Shown: positions 41,986 to 50,760 of the stretch, piece after piece
Layout: the number at the start of each line of letters is the position of its first letter
Position numbering within the stretch: the stretch's first letter is position 1
Source: CAWFXC01 sp963819735
GTDB taxonomy: Bacteria > Actinomycetota > Acidimicrobiia > IMCC26256 > DASPTH01
Direction: 5' to 3'
DNA: 64,000 bases
Assembly (NCBI GenBank): GCA_963819735.1
Contig: CAWFXC010000004.1
Location: 186,001 to 250,000 of the forward strand
Program-made: the position numbers and the translations under genes
The notes under the pieces: generated by a model
Told to the model about the DNA's origin: nothing
What the model saw: only the letters and a program-made list of their open reading frames with translations
The model's database searches: none

Positions 41986-42414
41986 GTGCCTGACGCCGAT
42001 GCACTCGTCGCCTGGCTGGTCGACCTCGAACAGCTCCGGTGCCTCCCGCAGCGCTACGCCCGCGCCGTCGACCAGCGCGACGACGACGCCCTCGCCGAGC
42101 TCTTCGATCCCGGGGGCACCATCGAAGGGGTCGGCGGCACGGTGCCGGTGCCGGAGTGGTTGGCCACGCGACGAGCCGCGCCACCCGCCTTCGACGCCAG
42201 CATGCACATGCTCGGGGACCCGTTGATCGATCTCGCGGTCGGCGCCGACGTCGCGGCGATGGACACGTACGCGGTCGTGCACCAGATCAACGCGCGGAAC
42301 GAGACCGGCGGCGACCTCACGCTCGGGATGCGGTACCTCGACGAGGTGCGGCGCCACGGCGATCTCTGGCGCATCCACCACCGCGTCGCGTCGATGACCT
42401 GGATGCGCGGCTAA
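41986..42414 (+). CDS. SnoaL/NTF2-like protein
   Basis: A 142-residue cone-shaped NTF2-fold protein. LRCLPQRYARAVDQRDDDALAELFDPGGTIEGVGG and LGMRYLDEVRRHGDLWRIHHRVASMTWMRG fit the SnoaL-like/ring-hydroxylating-beta-like group. It could be an isomerase, dehydratase or ligand-binding protein. GTG start at 41986. An ATG at 41961 opens a different short frame that stops at once. Its TAA overlaps the stop of the convergent deacylase gene. Confidence 0.75.
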   Translation: MPDADALVAWLVDLEQLRCLPQRYARAVDQRDDDALAELFDPGGTIEGVGGTVPVPEWLATRRAAPPAFDASMHMLGDPLIDLAVGADVAAMDTYAVVHQINARNETGGDLTLGMRYLDEVRRHGDLWRIHHRVASMTWMRG

Positions 42415-44111
42415 CCCGCGATCCGCTTGCGCAGGAGGCGGCCCGCCGCCGCACCGGTCGACTCACCGTCGCGGATCGTGATCCGGCCGTTCACCACCGT
42501 GGCCTTGAAGCCGTCGGCGTGTTGCGAGAGGCGCGGGCCCCCGGCGGGCAGGTCGTGCACGATCTCCGGTACCGCGGGCGCCACGCGCGCGGGATCGAAC
42601 ACGTTCACGTCGGCGGCCATGCCCTCGCGTAGCAGCCCGCGATCGGGGAAGCCCCACGCCATCGCCGGCGCCAGCGTGAGCATGCGCACCGCCTCCTCCA
42701 GCGTGAATTCCTGTCGCTCGCGCACCCAGTGCCCGAGCAGGTGGGTGTGGATCGACGCGTCACAGATCTGGCTCAGGTGCGCGCCGGAGTCGGAGAAGGT
42801 CATCACCGTGCGCGGATGGCGCATCACCGCCAGCAGCACCTCGGGATTCTGGGGATAGAGGCTGGGCTGGATGAACAGCTGACCGAAGTCGGTCTCGAGC
42901 GCGAGGTCGATCATGGCCTCCACCGGCGACACGCCGCGCTCGGCCGCGACCTCGGCGACGGTGGGATTGGGCGGCAGCCCGTGCAGGTACACTCGGATGC
43001 CGTCGAAGTCGGGCTTCCGGGGCATCGCGCCGATCCCCCGCCACCGGCTGTAGTCGCCGTGCATGCCCGCCGCGATCAGGCGTTCACGCACCGACGGGTC
43101 GCGCAACGCCACCAGTTGTTCGGCGTGCGGCAAGGCGCGGACCGACTGCCACTCGGGTAGGAGATCGAACGGGAGCCGGGTCGCGAACGAGAGGAGCACG
43201 TTGATCCCGCGGCAGTGCGACTGCCCGATCATGCGCCCGCCCGCGTCGGCGACCGCGTCGATGAGTTCGAGCATCTCGTAGCCGCCGGGGTCGGTGGCGA
43301 TGATGCCGCTGGTGAGGGTGACGCCGGTGTCGGCCGCGAGCGCGCGGGTGCGGTCGCGGGCCTCGGCCCGGAGCGCGGGATCGGGTGAGAGCACGCCTTC
43401 GGCACCGCCCTCGAGGATGCCGGTGCCGAGGTCGGCCATCACCCCGACCAGCGCGCACACCTCGCCCCACGACGCGAGCCGCGACGCGACCGGCCGGCCG
43501 TCGGACGTCTCGTGGTGCTCGCTGCGCGACGTGGTGAGGCCGATGGCCCCGGCGCGCATCGCAGCTTCGAGCTCCCCCGCCATGCGCGCGAGATCGTGGG
43601 CGTCGGCTTCGCCTTCGAAGGCACGTTCGCCCATCGCCCAGGTGCGCAGCGCCGAGTGCCCGATGTTGGCGGCGTAGTTGATCCCCTTCGGGATCCCGTC
43701 GACCGCATCGAGGTACTCGGCGAACGATTCCCAGCCCCACGCGAGCGACGCCAGCGCCACCGGGTCGATGTCTTCGGCTCGTTCGAGGTTGCGCACGACC
43801 AACTCGTGGGCGTCGGCGCGCACGGGAGCCAGCGTGAAGCCGCAGTTGCCCATCACCGCGGTGGTGACGCCGTGCCAACAGGAGTTCGCGCCCGTGCTGT
43901 CCCAGAACACCTGGGCGTCCATGTGCGTGTGTCCGTCGATGAAGCCGGGGGTGACCACGTGCCCTTCGGCGTCGATCTCCTCGACGCCCCGCTCGCGGAT
44001 CGGGCCCACCCGCGCGATCACGCCGTCGTTGATGCCGACGTCGGCGCGGTACGAGCCGTACCCGGAGCCGTCGACGACCACGCCGTTGCGGATCACCAGC
44101 TCGAAGGCCAC
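42411..44111 (-). CDS. N-acyl-D-amino-acid deacylase family amidohydrolase
   Basis: A 566-residue paralogue of the genes at 263-1984 and 45621-47402. FELVIRNGVVVDGSGYGSYRADVGIN opens the beta-sandwich; GFIDGHTHMDAQVFWD, MGNCGFTLAP, NIGHSALRTW and FSDSGAHLSQICD carry the metal and catalytic residues. The SGAH segment (versus DAGAH in the paralogues) still holds the Asp in SDSG. GTG start at 44111 with TAGCCT 6 nt upstream, so a leaderless mRNA. It is divergent from the amidohydrolase at 44184. Substrate unknown; likely a different acyl-amino acid or cyclic amide from its paralogues. Confidence 0.88.
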   Translation of the reverse strand: MAFELVIRNGVVVDGSGYGSYRADVGINDGVIARVGPIRERGVEEIDAEGHVVTPGFIDGHTHMDAQVFWDSTGANSCWHGVTTAVMGNCGFTLAPVRADAHELVVRNLERAEDIDPVALASLAWGWESFAEYLDAVDGIPKGINYAANIGHSALRTWAMGERAFEGEADAHDLARMAGELEAAMRAGAIGLTTSRSEHHETSDGRPVASRLASWGEVCALVGVMADLGTGILEGGAEGVLSPDPALRAEARDRTRALAADTGVTLTSGIIATDPGGYEMLELIDAVADAGGRMIGQSHCRGINVLLSFATRLPFDLLPEWQSVRALPHAEQLVALRDPSVRERLIAAGMHGDYSRWRGIGAMPRKPDFDGIRVYLHGLPPNPTVAEVAAERGVSPVEAMIDLALETDFGQLFIQPSLYPQNPEVLLAVMRHPRTVMTFSDSGAHLSQICDASIHTHLLGHWVRERQEFTLEEAVRMLTLAPAMAWGFPDRGLLREGMAADVNVFDPARVAPAVPEIVHDLPAGGPRLSQHADGFKATVVNGRITIRDGESTGAAAGRLLRKRIAG

Positions 44112-44117
44112 AGCCGC

Positions 44118-44123
44118 AGGCTA
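44118..44123 (-). promoter_or_regulatory. Leaderless -10 for the deacylase at 42411-44111
   Basis: TAGCCT on the minus strand, 6 nt before the GTG at 44111. Confidence 0.5.
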
Positions 44124-44140
44124 CCGAGAGTCGGGCTCCT

Positions 44141-44146
44141 TATAGT
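44141..44146 (+). promoter_or_regulatory. -10 hexamer of the amidohydrolase operon at 44184
   Basis: TATAGT, with a predicted start near 44153 and a leader of about 30 nt containing GAGGGGGACAA before the ATG. No clear -35. Confidence 0.45.
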
Positions 44147-44183
44147 GGGCCCCGCAGCAGCGGACCCGAGGGGGACAAGCGCG

Positions 44184-45614
44184 ATGAGCGGTCTCAGCGC
44201 AGCGGACGTGCGCTCGAAGCTCGATCATCCGGTGATCGACATCGACGGTCACACGGTCGAGTTCTTCCCCGCGTTGGCCGGCGAGCTGCGCAAGGAAGGG
44301 GTCCGCCTCGACGGGCCGTCGATGGGCCGGCGGGTTTCCGGCACCTTCGGTCCGGTGGCCGACTGGTACTCGTTGACGCCGCAGCAGCGCGCCGACCGTC
44401 GCGTCGCGCGTGGCCCGTGGGGCGCGGGCGGCATGGAGCACGCGGTCGACCGCGCCACGGCACTGCTCCCCCGCCTGCTCTACGAGCGCCTGCCCGAGCT
44501 GGGGATCGACGTGAGCGTCATCTACCCGAGCTTCGGCCTGCTCTTCGGGCACTTCGACGACGAGCACGACCGGCGCGGCGCGTGTCGCGCGCTGAATCGG
44601 TTCAACGCCGGCGTGTTCGCCGAATTCGCCGACCGGCTCCTCCCCGTCGCCGAGATCCCCATGCACACGCCCGAGGAAGCGGTCGACGAGCTCGAGCACG
44701 CCGCCGAGCTCGGGTTCCGGGCGGTGGTGATGGCCGGCTTCGTGCAGCGCCCGGTCGCGGCCGCCGCCGCGCTCGGTCCCGACCTCGCGCAGTACGCGGT
44801 GTGGACTGACACGTTCGGTCTCGACAGTGCGTTCGACTACGACCCGGTGTGGGTCAAGTGCCGCGAGCTGGGCATCGCGCCCGCGTTCCACTCCGCCGCG
44901 ATGGGCTGGCAGAACCGGGCATCGATCTCGAGCTACGTCTACAACCACGTCGGCATGCTCGGCGAGAGTCACCACGCGCTGGCCAAGTCGTTGTTCCTCG
45001 GCGGCGTGACCCGCCGGTTCCCCGACCTCAACTTCGGCTTCCTCGAGGGTGGGGTGGCGTGGGCCGCGTCGCTCTACGCCGACCTCATCGGGCACTGGGA
45101 GAAGCGCAGCGGCGCGGCGATGCGCCGACTCGACCCCGATCGTGTCGACTGGCAGGAGTTCGCCGACCTGTTCGAGCGCTACGGCGGCGAATGGTCCGAC
45201 CGCACGCCGGCACCGCCGCACTACCCCGCGGAAGACCTCGCGCTGTTCGACGAGTTCGCGGCCTGCGGCATCGAGCGGGCCGAAGACATCCGGGAGCTGT
45301 TCGCGGTGCCGTTCTTCTGCGGGTGCGAGGCCGACGACCCGATGACCACCACCGCGTTCAACGTGAAGGCCAACCCGTTCGGCGCGCGGTTCAACGCGAT
45401 GTTCGGGTCCGACATCTCGCACTGGGACGTCCCGGTGATGGCCGACGTGCTCGGCGAGGTCTACGAGATGGTCGAGCACGATCTCATCACCGACGACGAC
45501 CTGCGCGACTTCGTCTACACCAATCCGGTGCGCTTCTACACGCGCGGCAACCCGCGGTTCTTCGCCGGCACCGGCGTCGAGTCGGCGGTCGACGACTACC
45601 TCGCCGGAGCCTGA
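44184..45614 (+). CDS. Amidohydrolase_2 family metal-dependent hydrolase
   Basis: A 476-residue TIM-barrel hydrolase. HPVIDIDGHTVEFFP is the N-terminal D-x-H, APAFHSAAMGWQNRASISSYVYNH the central His, and NAMFGSDISHWDVPVM the C-terminal Asp. It is longer than the paralogue at 8398-9501, with a large insertion around the middle. ATG 44184 follows GAGGGGGAC. It is the first gene of an apparent operon with the deacylase 6 nt downstream and the SDR beyond. Decarboxylation or hydrolysis of a catabolic intermediate is the family role. Confidence 0.85.
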   Translation: MSGLSAADVRSKLDHPVIDIDGHTVEFFPALAGELRKEGVRLDGPSMGRRVSGTFGPVADWYSLTPQQRADRRVARGPWGAGGMEHAVDRATALLPRLLYERLPELGIDVSVIYPSFGLLFGHFDDEHDRRGACRALNRFNAGVFAEFADRLLPVAEIPMHTPEEAVDELEHAAELGFRAVVMAGFVQRPVAAAAALGPDLAQYAVWTDTFGLDSAFDYDPVWVKCRELGIAPAFHSAAMGWQNRASISSYVYNHVGMLGESHHALAKSLFLGGVTRRFPDLNFGFLEGGVAWAASLYADLIGHWEKRSGAAMRRLDPDRVDWQEFADLFERYGGEWSDRTPAPPHYPAEDLALFDEFAACGIERAEDIRELFAVPFFCGCEADDPMTTTAFNVKANPFGARFNAMFGSDISHWDVPVMADVLGEVYEMVEHDLITDDDLRDFVYTNPVRFYTRGNPRFFAGTGVESAVDDYLAGA

Positions 45615-45620
45615 GGCTCG

Positions 45621-47402
45621 GTGTTCGATCTCCTGATCCGGGGCGGCACCGTGGTCGACGGCACGGGCGCGCCCGGCCGCGTCGCCGACGTCGGGGCCCG
45701 CGACGGCCGCATCGTCGCCATCGGCGGGGCAGGGCCGGCGGGAGCACCAGGTGCGCCCGGTGCACCAGGTGCGCAGGGCGCGCTCGGCGAACCGGCGCGC
45801 CGGGTCATCGACGCCGAAGGTCGGGTGGTCGCCCCCGGGTTCGTCGACCTGCACACGCACTACGACGCGCAGATCCTGTGGGATCCGGCGGCCACGCCGT
45901 CGCCCTTGCACGGCGTCACCACCGTGATCGGCGGCAACTGCGGATTCTCGATCGCGCCGCTCGGCCCTGAGCACGTCGACTACGTGATGCGGATGATGGC
46001 CCGGGTCGAAGGCATGGACCTCGCCGCACTCGAAGCGGGTCCCGCGTGGGATTGGCGCAGCTTCGGGGAGTGGCTCGACCGGATCGACGGCCACCTCGCG
46101 GTCAATGCCGGATTCCTGGTGGGTCACTCGACCATGCGGCGCGTGGTGATGGGCGACGACGCGACCAGCGCCGCCGCCGACGGAGACCAGATCGCAGCCA
46201 TGGTCGCGCTCACCCACCAATCGCTCGCGTCCGGCGCGCTCGGGTTCTCGTCGTCGCTGGGCGAGGCGCACACCGACGGCGACGGCCGGCCGGTGCCGTC
46301 TCGCGCCGCGCAACGCGACGAGTTCCTCGCCCTCGCGAACGCGGTGCGCGAGCATGCGGGCACCACGCTCGAGTTCATCGCCGCCATGGGCGTGATTCCC
46401 GACGAGCGCATCGAGCTCATGGCCGACATGTCGCTCGCGGCCGATCGTCCGCTCAACTGGAACCTGCTCGGCAGTCTCTCGACCACCGAGGTCTACGAGC
46501 AGCAGCTCACCTCGTGCGACCGGGCCGCCGCGAAGGGGGCCACCGTCGTCGCGCTCGCGCTCCCCGACCTGTTGCGGATGCGCTCGAGCCGCATCCTCGA
46601 ATCGTTGCCCGGATGGCACGACGTGCTCGCGCTCCCTGACGCCGATCGCCGGCGTGCGCTCACCGAACCCGCGGTGCGCGCCCAGCTGCGCGCGGGCCTC
46701 GCCGATGCCGCCGATCGCGGCCTCGCGGTGATCGGGCGATGGGACCTGGTGGAGATCGCCGAGGGCGGCGGACCCGACACGGCCGGGTACGCGGGCCGCA
46801 CCATCGCCGACGTCGCCGCCGAACGGGGCGACGATCCCGTCGATGTGCTGCTCGACGTGGTGGTGGCCGAGCACCTCCCGCTCACCACGGTGTTCCCGTC
46901 CCTGGTGCCGTCGCTCGGGGTTACGGACGAGAGCTGGGCGGTACGGGGCCGGGTCTGGAACGACGACCGGGTGGTGCTCGGTGGGTCGGATGCCGGTGCC
47001 CATCTCGACCTCATGTGTCATGCCAACTACACGAGTGTCGTGCTGGGCGAGCTGGTGCGCGAGCGCGAGCTGTTCACCCTGGAAGACGCGGTGCGGCGCA
47101 TCACCGACGTGCCGGCGCGGTTGCTCGGTCTCCGCGATCGTGGTCGTGTCGCCGAGGGCGCGCACGCCGATCTGGTCGTGTTCGATCCCGCGCGCATCGG
47201 GAGCGCGCCCGCGCGCGAGCGGCACGATCTGCCCGGCGGCGCCACGCGCCTGCACGCCGAGGCCGTGGGCATCGAGCACGTCATCGTCGGCGGCGAAGTC
47301 ATCGTCGAACGCGGTGTGCTCACCGGTGCGCGCCCGGGCACGTTGCTCCGCTCCGGGGTCGACACCGACACCGTCTCCGTACCGGGAGGGAACCATGGTT
47401 GA
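45621..47402 (+). CDS. N-acyl-D-amino-acid deacylase family amidohydrolase with collagen-like insertion
   Basis: A 593-residue paralogue of the deacylase at 263-1984. GFVDLHTHYDAQILWD, IGGNCGFSIAP, GHSTMRRVVMGDDA and LGGSDAGAHLDLM hold the active-site residues. Between strands of the N-terminal beta-sandwich lies an inserted Gly-X-Y stretch, GPAGAPGAPGAPGAQGALG, from a 9-bp repeat near 45730-45790. The paralogues have none. GTG start at 45621, 6 nt after the amidohydrolase stop. Its end overlaps the SDR start by 8 nt, so all three are co-translated. Confidence 0.88.
   Translation: MFDLLIRGGTVVDGTGAPGRVADVGARDGRIVAIGGAGPAGAPGAPGAPGAQGALGEPARRVIDAEGRVVAPGFVDLHTHYDAQILWDPAATPSPLHGVTTVIGGNCGFSIAPLGPEHVDYVMRMMARVEGMDLAALEAGPAWDWRSFGEWLDRIDGHLAVNAGFLVGHSTMRRVVMGDDATSAAADGDQIAAMVALTHQSLASGALGFSSSLGEAHTDGDGRPVPSRAAQRDEFLALANAVREHAGTTLEFIAAMGVIPDERIELMADMSLAADRPLNWNLLGSLSTTEVYEQQLTSCDRAAAKGATVVALALPDLLRMRSSRILESLPGWHDVLALPDADRRRALTEPAVRAQLRAGLADAADRGLAVIGRWDLVEIAEGGGPDTAGYAGRTIADVAAERGDDPVDVLLDVVVAEHLPLTTVFPSLVPSLGVTDESWAVRGRVWNDDRVVLGGSDAGAHLDLMCHANYTSVVLGELVRERELFTLEDAVRRITDVPARLLGLRDRGRVAEGAHADLVVFDPARIGSAPARERHDLPGGATRLHAEAVGIEHVIVGGEVIVERGVLTGARPGTLLRSGVDTDTVSVPGGNHG
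45730..45790. repeat. Degenerate 9-bp repeat encoding Gly-X-Y triplets
   Basis: Copies such as GGAGCACCA, GGTGCGCCC, GGTGCACCA and GGTGCGCAG encode GAP/GAQ units inside the deacylase gene. Confidence 0.75.
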
Positions 47403-48270
47403 CGCGGCCGACGGGGCGGTAGGCGCGCCGAACGACGCGCAGGGAGTTGCGCTCGTCACCGGGGCCAGTCGCGGGATCGGCAAGGCCGTCGCCGTGCACC
47501 TGGCGAAGGCGGGCTTCGACGTCGCCATCGGTGCGCGCACGGTTCACGAAGGCGAAGCGCGCGAGCACTCGTCGACCGTGCGCACGTCGAACACCACGCC
47601 GCTCCCGGGTTCGCTCGACTCCACCGCGTCGCTCGTCGAAGCCGAGGGCCGCCGCGCGTTGTCGGTGTTCCTCGACGTGACCGACCGCACCACGCTCGGG
47701 TCGTGCGTCACGACCGTGCTCGAGCGGTGGGGTCGCATCGACGTGCTGGTCAACAACGCGCGGTACATCGGCCCCGGCCACATGGACCGGCTGCTCGACA
47801 CGCCGGTCGCGCTGCTCGACCAGCACCTCGAGGCCAACGTGATGACGCCGGTGATCCTCGCCCGCCTGGTCCTGCCGCAGATGATCGAGCGGGGCGGCGG
47901 GTTCATCGTGAACATGACGTCCGGCGCGGGCACCATGGACCCCCCGTCGCCCGCGGGCGAAGGTGGTTGGGGCCTCGGGTACGGCATGTCGAAGGGGGCG
48001 CTGCACCGCCTGGCCGGGATCATCGCGGTGGAGCTGCGGGAACAGGGCATCCTCGCCTTCAACCTGCACCCGGGGTTCGTCACCACCGAGCGGATGATCG
48101 CCGACATGGGCGAGTTCGGGTTCGACGCCTCGGCCGGCGCCCCCGCCGACGTCATCGGCGCGGTGACCGCGTGGCTGGTGACCGACCCCGGGGCGCGGGC
48201 GCTCAACGGCACCTGGATCGAGGGTCAGGACCTGTGCCGGGATCTCGGCCTGCTCGAGGGGTGGAGCTGA
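47395..48270 (+). CDS. SDR family oxidoreductase
   Basis: A 291-residue short-chain dehydrogenase. GVALVTGASRGIGKAVAVHLAKAGFDVAIGART is the cofactor site, VLVNNARYIG, VNMTSGAG and LGYGMSKGALHRLAG carry the Asn, Ser and Tyr/Lys. An extra loop after the second strand (around EHSSTVRTSNTTPLPGS) is longer than usual. ATG 47395 follows GGGAGGG and overlaps the upstream deacylase by 8 nt. A role in the same pathway as the two hydrolases is likely. Confidence 0.88.
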   Translation: MVDAADGAVGAPNDAQGVALVTGASRGIGKAVAVHLAKAGFDVAIGARTVHEGEAREHSSTVRTSNTTPLPGSLDSTASLVEAEGRRALSVFLDVTDRTTLGSCVTTVLERWGRIDVLVNNARYIGPGHMDRLLDTPVALLDQHLEANVMTPVILARLVLPQMIERGGGFIVNMTSGAGTMDPPSPAGEGGWGLGYGMSKGALHRLAGIIAVELREQGILAFNLHPGFVTTERMIADMGEFGFDASAGAPADVIGAVTAWLVTDPGARALNGTWIEGQDLCRDLGLLEGWS

Positions 48271-48284
48271 CCGCGCACCCTGCG

Positions 48285-48290
48285 TAGGCT
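48285..48290 (+). promoter_or_regulatory. Leaderless -10 for the phosphotransferase gene at 48297
   Basis: TAGGCT, 6 nt before the GTG at 48297. Confidence 0.5.
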
Positions 48291-48296
48291 CCGCCC

Positions 48297-49400
48297 GTGC
48301 CCGCCGCCCCGCCGCCCGAGCCGCTCCCGAACGATCGCCTGCCCACCACCGCGGACGAGATCGATGCCGCGTGGTTGACCGCCGCGCTGGCGGCGCGGCA
48401 TCCGGGCGCGCGTGTGCGCGACGTCGAGGTTGTACGAAGCGACGAGGTCACCAACTCCCACGCGCGACTGCGCGTCACCTACGCCGAGCCCGCCGGCGCA
48501 CCCGAGGCGCTGTTCTGCAAGTTGCTGCCGCTCGATCCCACCCGACGCGAGGTCATCGCCCAGACGGGCATGGGCCTGCGCGAAGCCAAGTTCTACGAGC
48601 AGCTGGCGCCCACGATCAAGATGCGCGTCCCTGATGCCGCCGTCGCCCGTTACCGCGACGACGACGGCACGTTCGTGTTGCTGCTCGAGGATCTCGACGA
48701 CACCGGGTGCGAGGTGTCCGACGGCACGTGGGGGATCTCGCCCGACGGTGCCGCGCAGGCGCTCGAGGATCTGGCAGAGCTGCACGCCCGGTTCGCCGAC
48801 CCGTCGGTGCGCCGGGCCACCGTGCCGTGGACGCAGGAACCGGGAGCCGGGAGCAACTACGCGGTGGAACGGCTCGCGTACGGGCTCGAACAGCATCGCG
48901 ACCGCTTGAGCGACGAGTTCGTCGCCATCTCGGAGCTCTACATCGCCGACCGCGGCGTGCTGCACGCGTTGTGGGGAGCGGGGCCGCTCACCGTCGTCCA
49001 CGGCGACACGCACATCGGGAACCTGTTCGTCGACGCCGGTCGGGTCGGATTCCTCGACTGGGGAGTGATCAACGTCAGCCCCGCGATGCGCGACGTGAGC
49101 TATCTGCTCAACCTGGCCATGCAACCGGAGGATCGCCGGGCCCACGAACGCGACCTCATCCTGCACTACCTCGCCGCCCAGGCTGCGCACGGTGGCGCAC
49201 CGATGAGCTTCGACGATGCGTGGCTGGAGCACCGCGTGCGCGCTGCCTACACCGTTCCCGCTTCCTGCCAGATCGTGCTGTTCCCCGACGACATCGACGA
49301 TGCGCGCGAGGTGTTCGCCAACGCGTTCCTTGCCCGGGCCGAGGCCGCGATCCAGGATCTCGACGCGCGCGGCGCGCTCCGCGAAGTCGCCGGCATCTGA
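48297..49400 (+). CDS. Phosphotransferase family (APH-like kinase) protein
   Basis: A 367-residue kinase-fold protein with a canonical catalytic loop VVHGDTHIGNLFVD and GFLDWGVINVSPAMRDVSY as the DFG-equivalent. FVLLLEDLDDTG is the hinge. It is more APH-like than the WGD-type paralogues in this window and probably phosphorylates a hydroxyl on a small molecule. Leaderless GTG start at 48297. The DinB-like gene follows after 19 nt. Confidence 0.85.
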   Translation: MPAAPPPEPLPNDRLPTTADEIDAAWLTAALAARHPGARVRDVEVVRSDEVTNSHARLRVTYAEPAGAPEALFCKLLPLDPTRREVIAQTGMGLREAKFYEQLAPTIKMRVPDAAVARYRDDDGTFVLLLEDLDDTGCEVSDGTWGISPDGAAQALEDLAELHARFADPSVRRATVPWTQEPGAGSNYAVERLAYGLEQHRDRLSDEFVAISELYIADRGVLHALWGAGPLTVVHGDTHIGNLFVDAGRVGFLDWGVINVSPAMRDVSYLLNLAMQPEDRRAHERDLILHYLAAQAAHGGAPMSFDDAWLEHRVRAAYTVPASCQIVLFPDDIDDAREVFANAFLARAEAAIQDLDARGALREVAGI

Positions 49401-49419
49401 TTGGGAGGAACCGGCCGTC

Positions 49420-50091
49420 GTGGAGATGATCACCGCGTACCGCAATACCGAAGCGCGAGTCGTGGAGGTCGCCCGCACCCTCGATCCCGAGGCGGAGCGG
49501 ACGGTCGTTCCCTCGTGCCCGGCGTGGCAGGTGCACGACCTGCTCGCGCACATGGTCGGCATCCCGGCCGCGCTCGCCGCGGGCCACTACCCCGCCGGTG
49601 ATCTCGACGCCTGGCTCGTGAGCCTGGTCGCCGACCGCCGCGACCGTTCCCCGGCGGAACTGATCGACGAGTGGTCGCAGTGCGACGACGCCGGCGTCGA
49701 AGCCATACTCGGCACCGAAGGGCTGCTGCTGGTCGACCTCGTGGTGCACGAGAGCGACCTGCGCGGCGCGCTCGGGCAGCCCGGTGCGCGCGACGCCGAC
49801 GAAGTGGCCTTCGTGCTGCCGCTCATCCTCCGCTCACTCGCCCCGCGCCTGCTCGCCGCGGGCCTGGGCGCGATCGCGGTGGAGGCCGATGGCGTGAGTT
49901 GGCGCAGCCACGACGCCGAGGCCGGGTGGACGCTCCTCGTCGATCCGTGGGAGGCCACCCGCCTGCTCGAGAGCCGGCGCACCGCTGCCGAACTGCTCGC
50001 CGCCCCCGCCCGCGGCGATGCGATGCCGTACGTCGCGGTGCTCGACGCCCACCTGCCACTCCCGCCGCGCTCGCTCGACGAGGTGGGCTGA
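49420..50091 (+). CDS. Maleylpyruvate-isomerase-like DinB protein (TIGR03083-type)
   Basis: A 223-residue DinB-like bundle protein. ERTVVPSCPAWQVHDLLAHMVGIPAALA and LLLVDLVVHESDLRGALGQPG contain the metal His/Glu positions of the family. GTG 49420 is chosen because GGGAGGAA (49403-49410) sits 9 nt upstream; ATG 49426 is an alternative. It is probably co-transcribed with the phosphotransferase. Function unproven, possibly mycothiol-linked. Confidence 0.78.
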   Translation: MEMITAYRNTEARVVEVARTLDPEAERTVVPSCPAWQVHDLLAHMVGIPAALAAGHYPAGDLDAWLVSLVADRRDRSPAELIDEWSQCDDAGVEAILGTEGLLLVDLVVHESDLRGALGQPGARDADEVAFVLPLILRSLAPRLLAAGLGAIAVEADGVSWRSHDAEAGWTLLVDPWEATRLLESRRTAAELLAAPARGDAMPYVAVLDAHLPLPPRSLDEVG

Positions 50092-50153
50092 ACGAGGTTG
50101 TCTGGACCCGGCGGATCTGAGCCCGGCGGGTGGGGAAGTCAGCGACCGGCGGG

Positions 50154-50639
50154 TCAGGAACCGGCGGCGCGCTCCAGGATCGCGATCGCCTCGGTGACGC
50201 GCTCCCCGTGCCGGGTCTCCTCGCGACCGTTGAGCCGCAGGAGGCGGGCGACGTCGGGGTCGGCCTCGTGCTCGGCCCACCGCTGGTAACCGGCGTCGCC
50301 GGCGATCTCGCCCTGCACGATCATCGGGAGCATCGCGGGATCGATGGTGTCGGGCAGCTCGATCGGGAAGCGCACCAGGCGCTCGGCCGGCGGTTCGTAG
50401 TCGTGCCCGAGCTTGATGCCGATGGCCCGGCTCACCCGACGGGCGTGACCGAGCTCCTCACGCGCATTGCGTCGCAGCAACGTGGCGGCGTCCTCGTTAC
50501 CGATGCGGTGGGCGAGCACGTTGTAGAAGTCCTCGCCGCTGCACTCGAGTTGGAACAGCAGCTCGAGGGCGGGAACGTCGAGTTGCTCTCGCCCTCCCAG
50601 CTCGATCGCGGTCGAGGCGAATCCCCGTTCCTCCGTCAT
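50154..50639 (-). CDS. Ferritin-like domain protein
   Basis: A 161-residue four-helix protein. LFQLECSGEDFYNVLAHRIG, REELGHARRVSRAIG, IVQGEIAGDAGYQRW and NGREETRHGERVTEAIA provide Glu and ExxH pairs suitable for a di-iron site, as in rubrerythrin-type ferritin-like proteins. No rubredoxin domain is present. A role in peroxide detoxification or iron handling is plausible. ATG 50639 follows GGAGGGCAACC. It is divergent from the PPOX gene. Confidence 0.82.
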   Translation of the reverse strand: MTEERGFASTAIELGGREQLDVPALELLFQLECSGEDFYNVLAHRIGNEDAATLLRRNAREELGHARRVSRAIGIKLGHDYEPPAERLVRFPIELPDTIDPAMLPMIVQGEIAGDAGYQRWAEHEADPDVARLLRLNGREETRHGERVTEAIAILERAAGS

Positions 50640-50747
50640 GGTTGCCCTCCGGTTCGGGACCGATTGCAGCTCAGGATCGCCGGCAGTTCGAGATCGACGG
50701 CCGGGCCATCGTACGGCGGCGGGAGACGGGTGGACCGCGGCTCGCCG

Positions 50748-50753
50748 TAGGCT
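50748..50753 (+). promoter_or_regulatory. Leaderless -10 for the PPOX gene
   Basis: TAGGCT, 7 nt before the GTG at 50761. Confidence 0.5.
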
Positions 50754-50760
50754 CGGCCGC

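Noticed and set aside
41961..41993. ATG at 41961 as the start of the SnoaL-like gene
   Set aside because: It opens a different frame that stops after ten codons.
44121..47540. Uninterrupted 1139-codon frame on the minus strand
   Set aside because: Antisense to an amidohydrolase and a deacylase with clear active-site motifs; composition typical of shadow frames.
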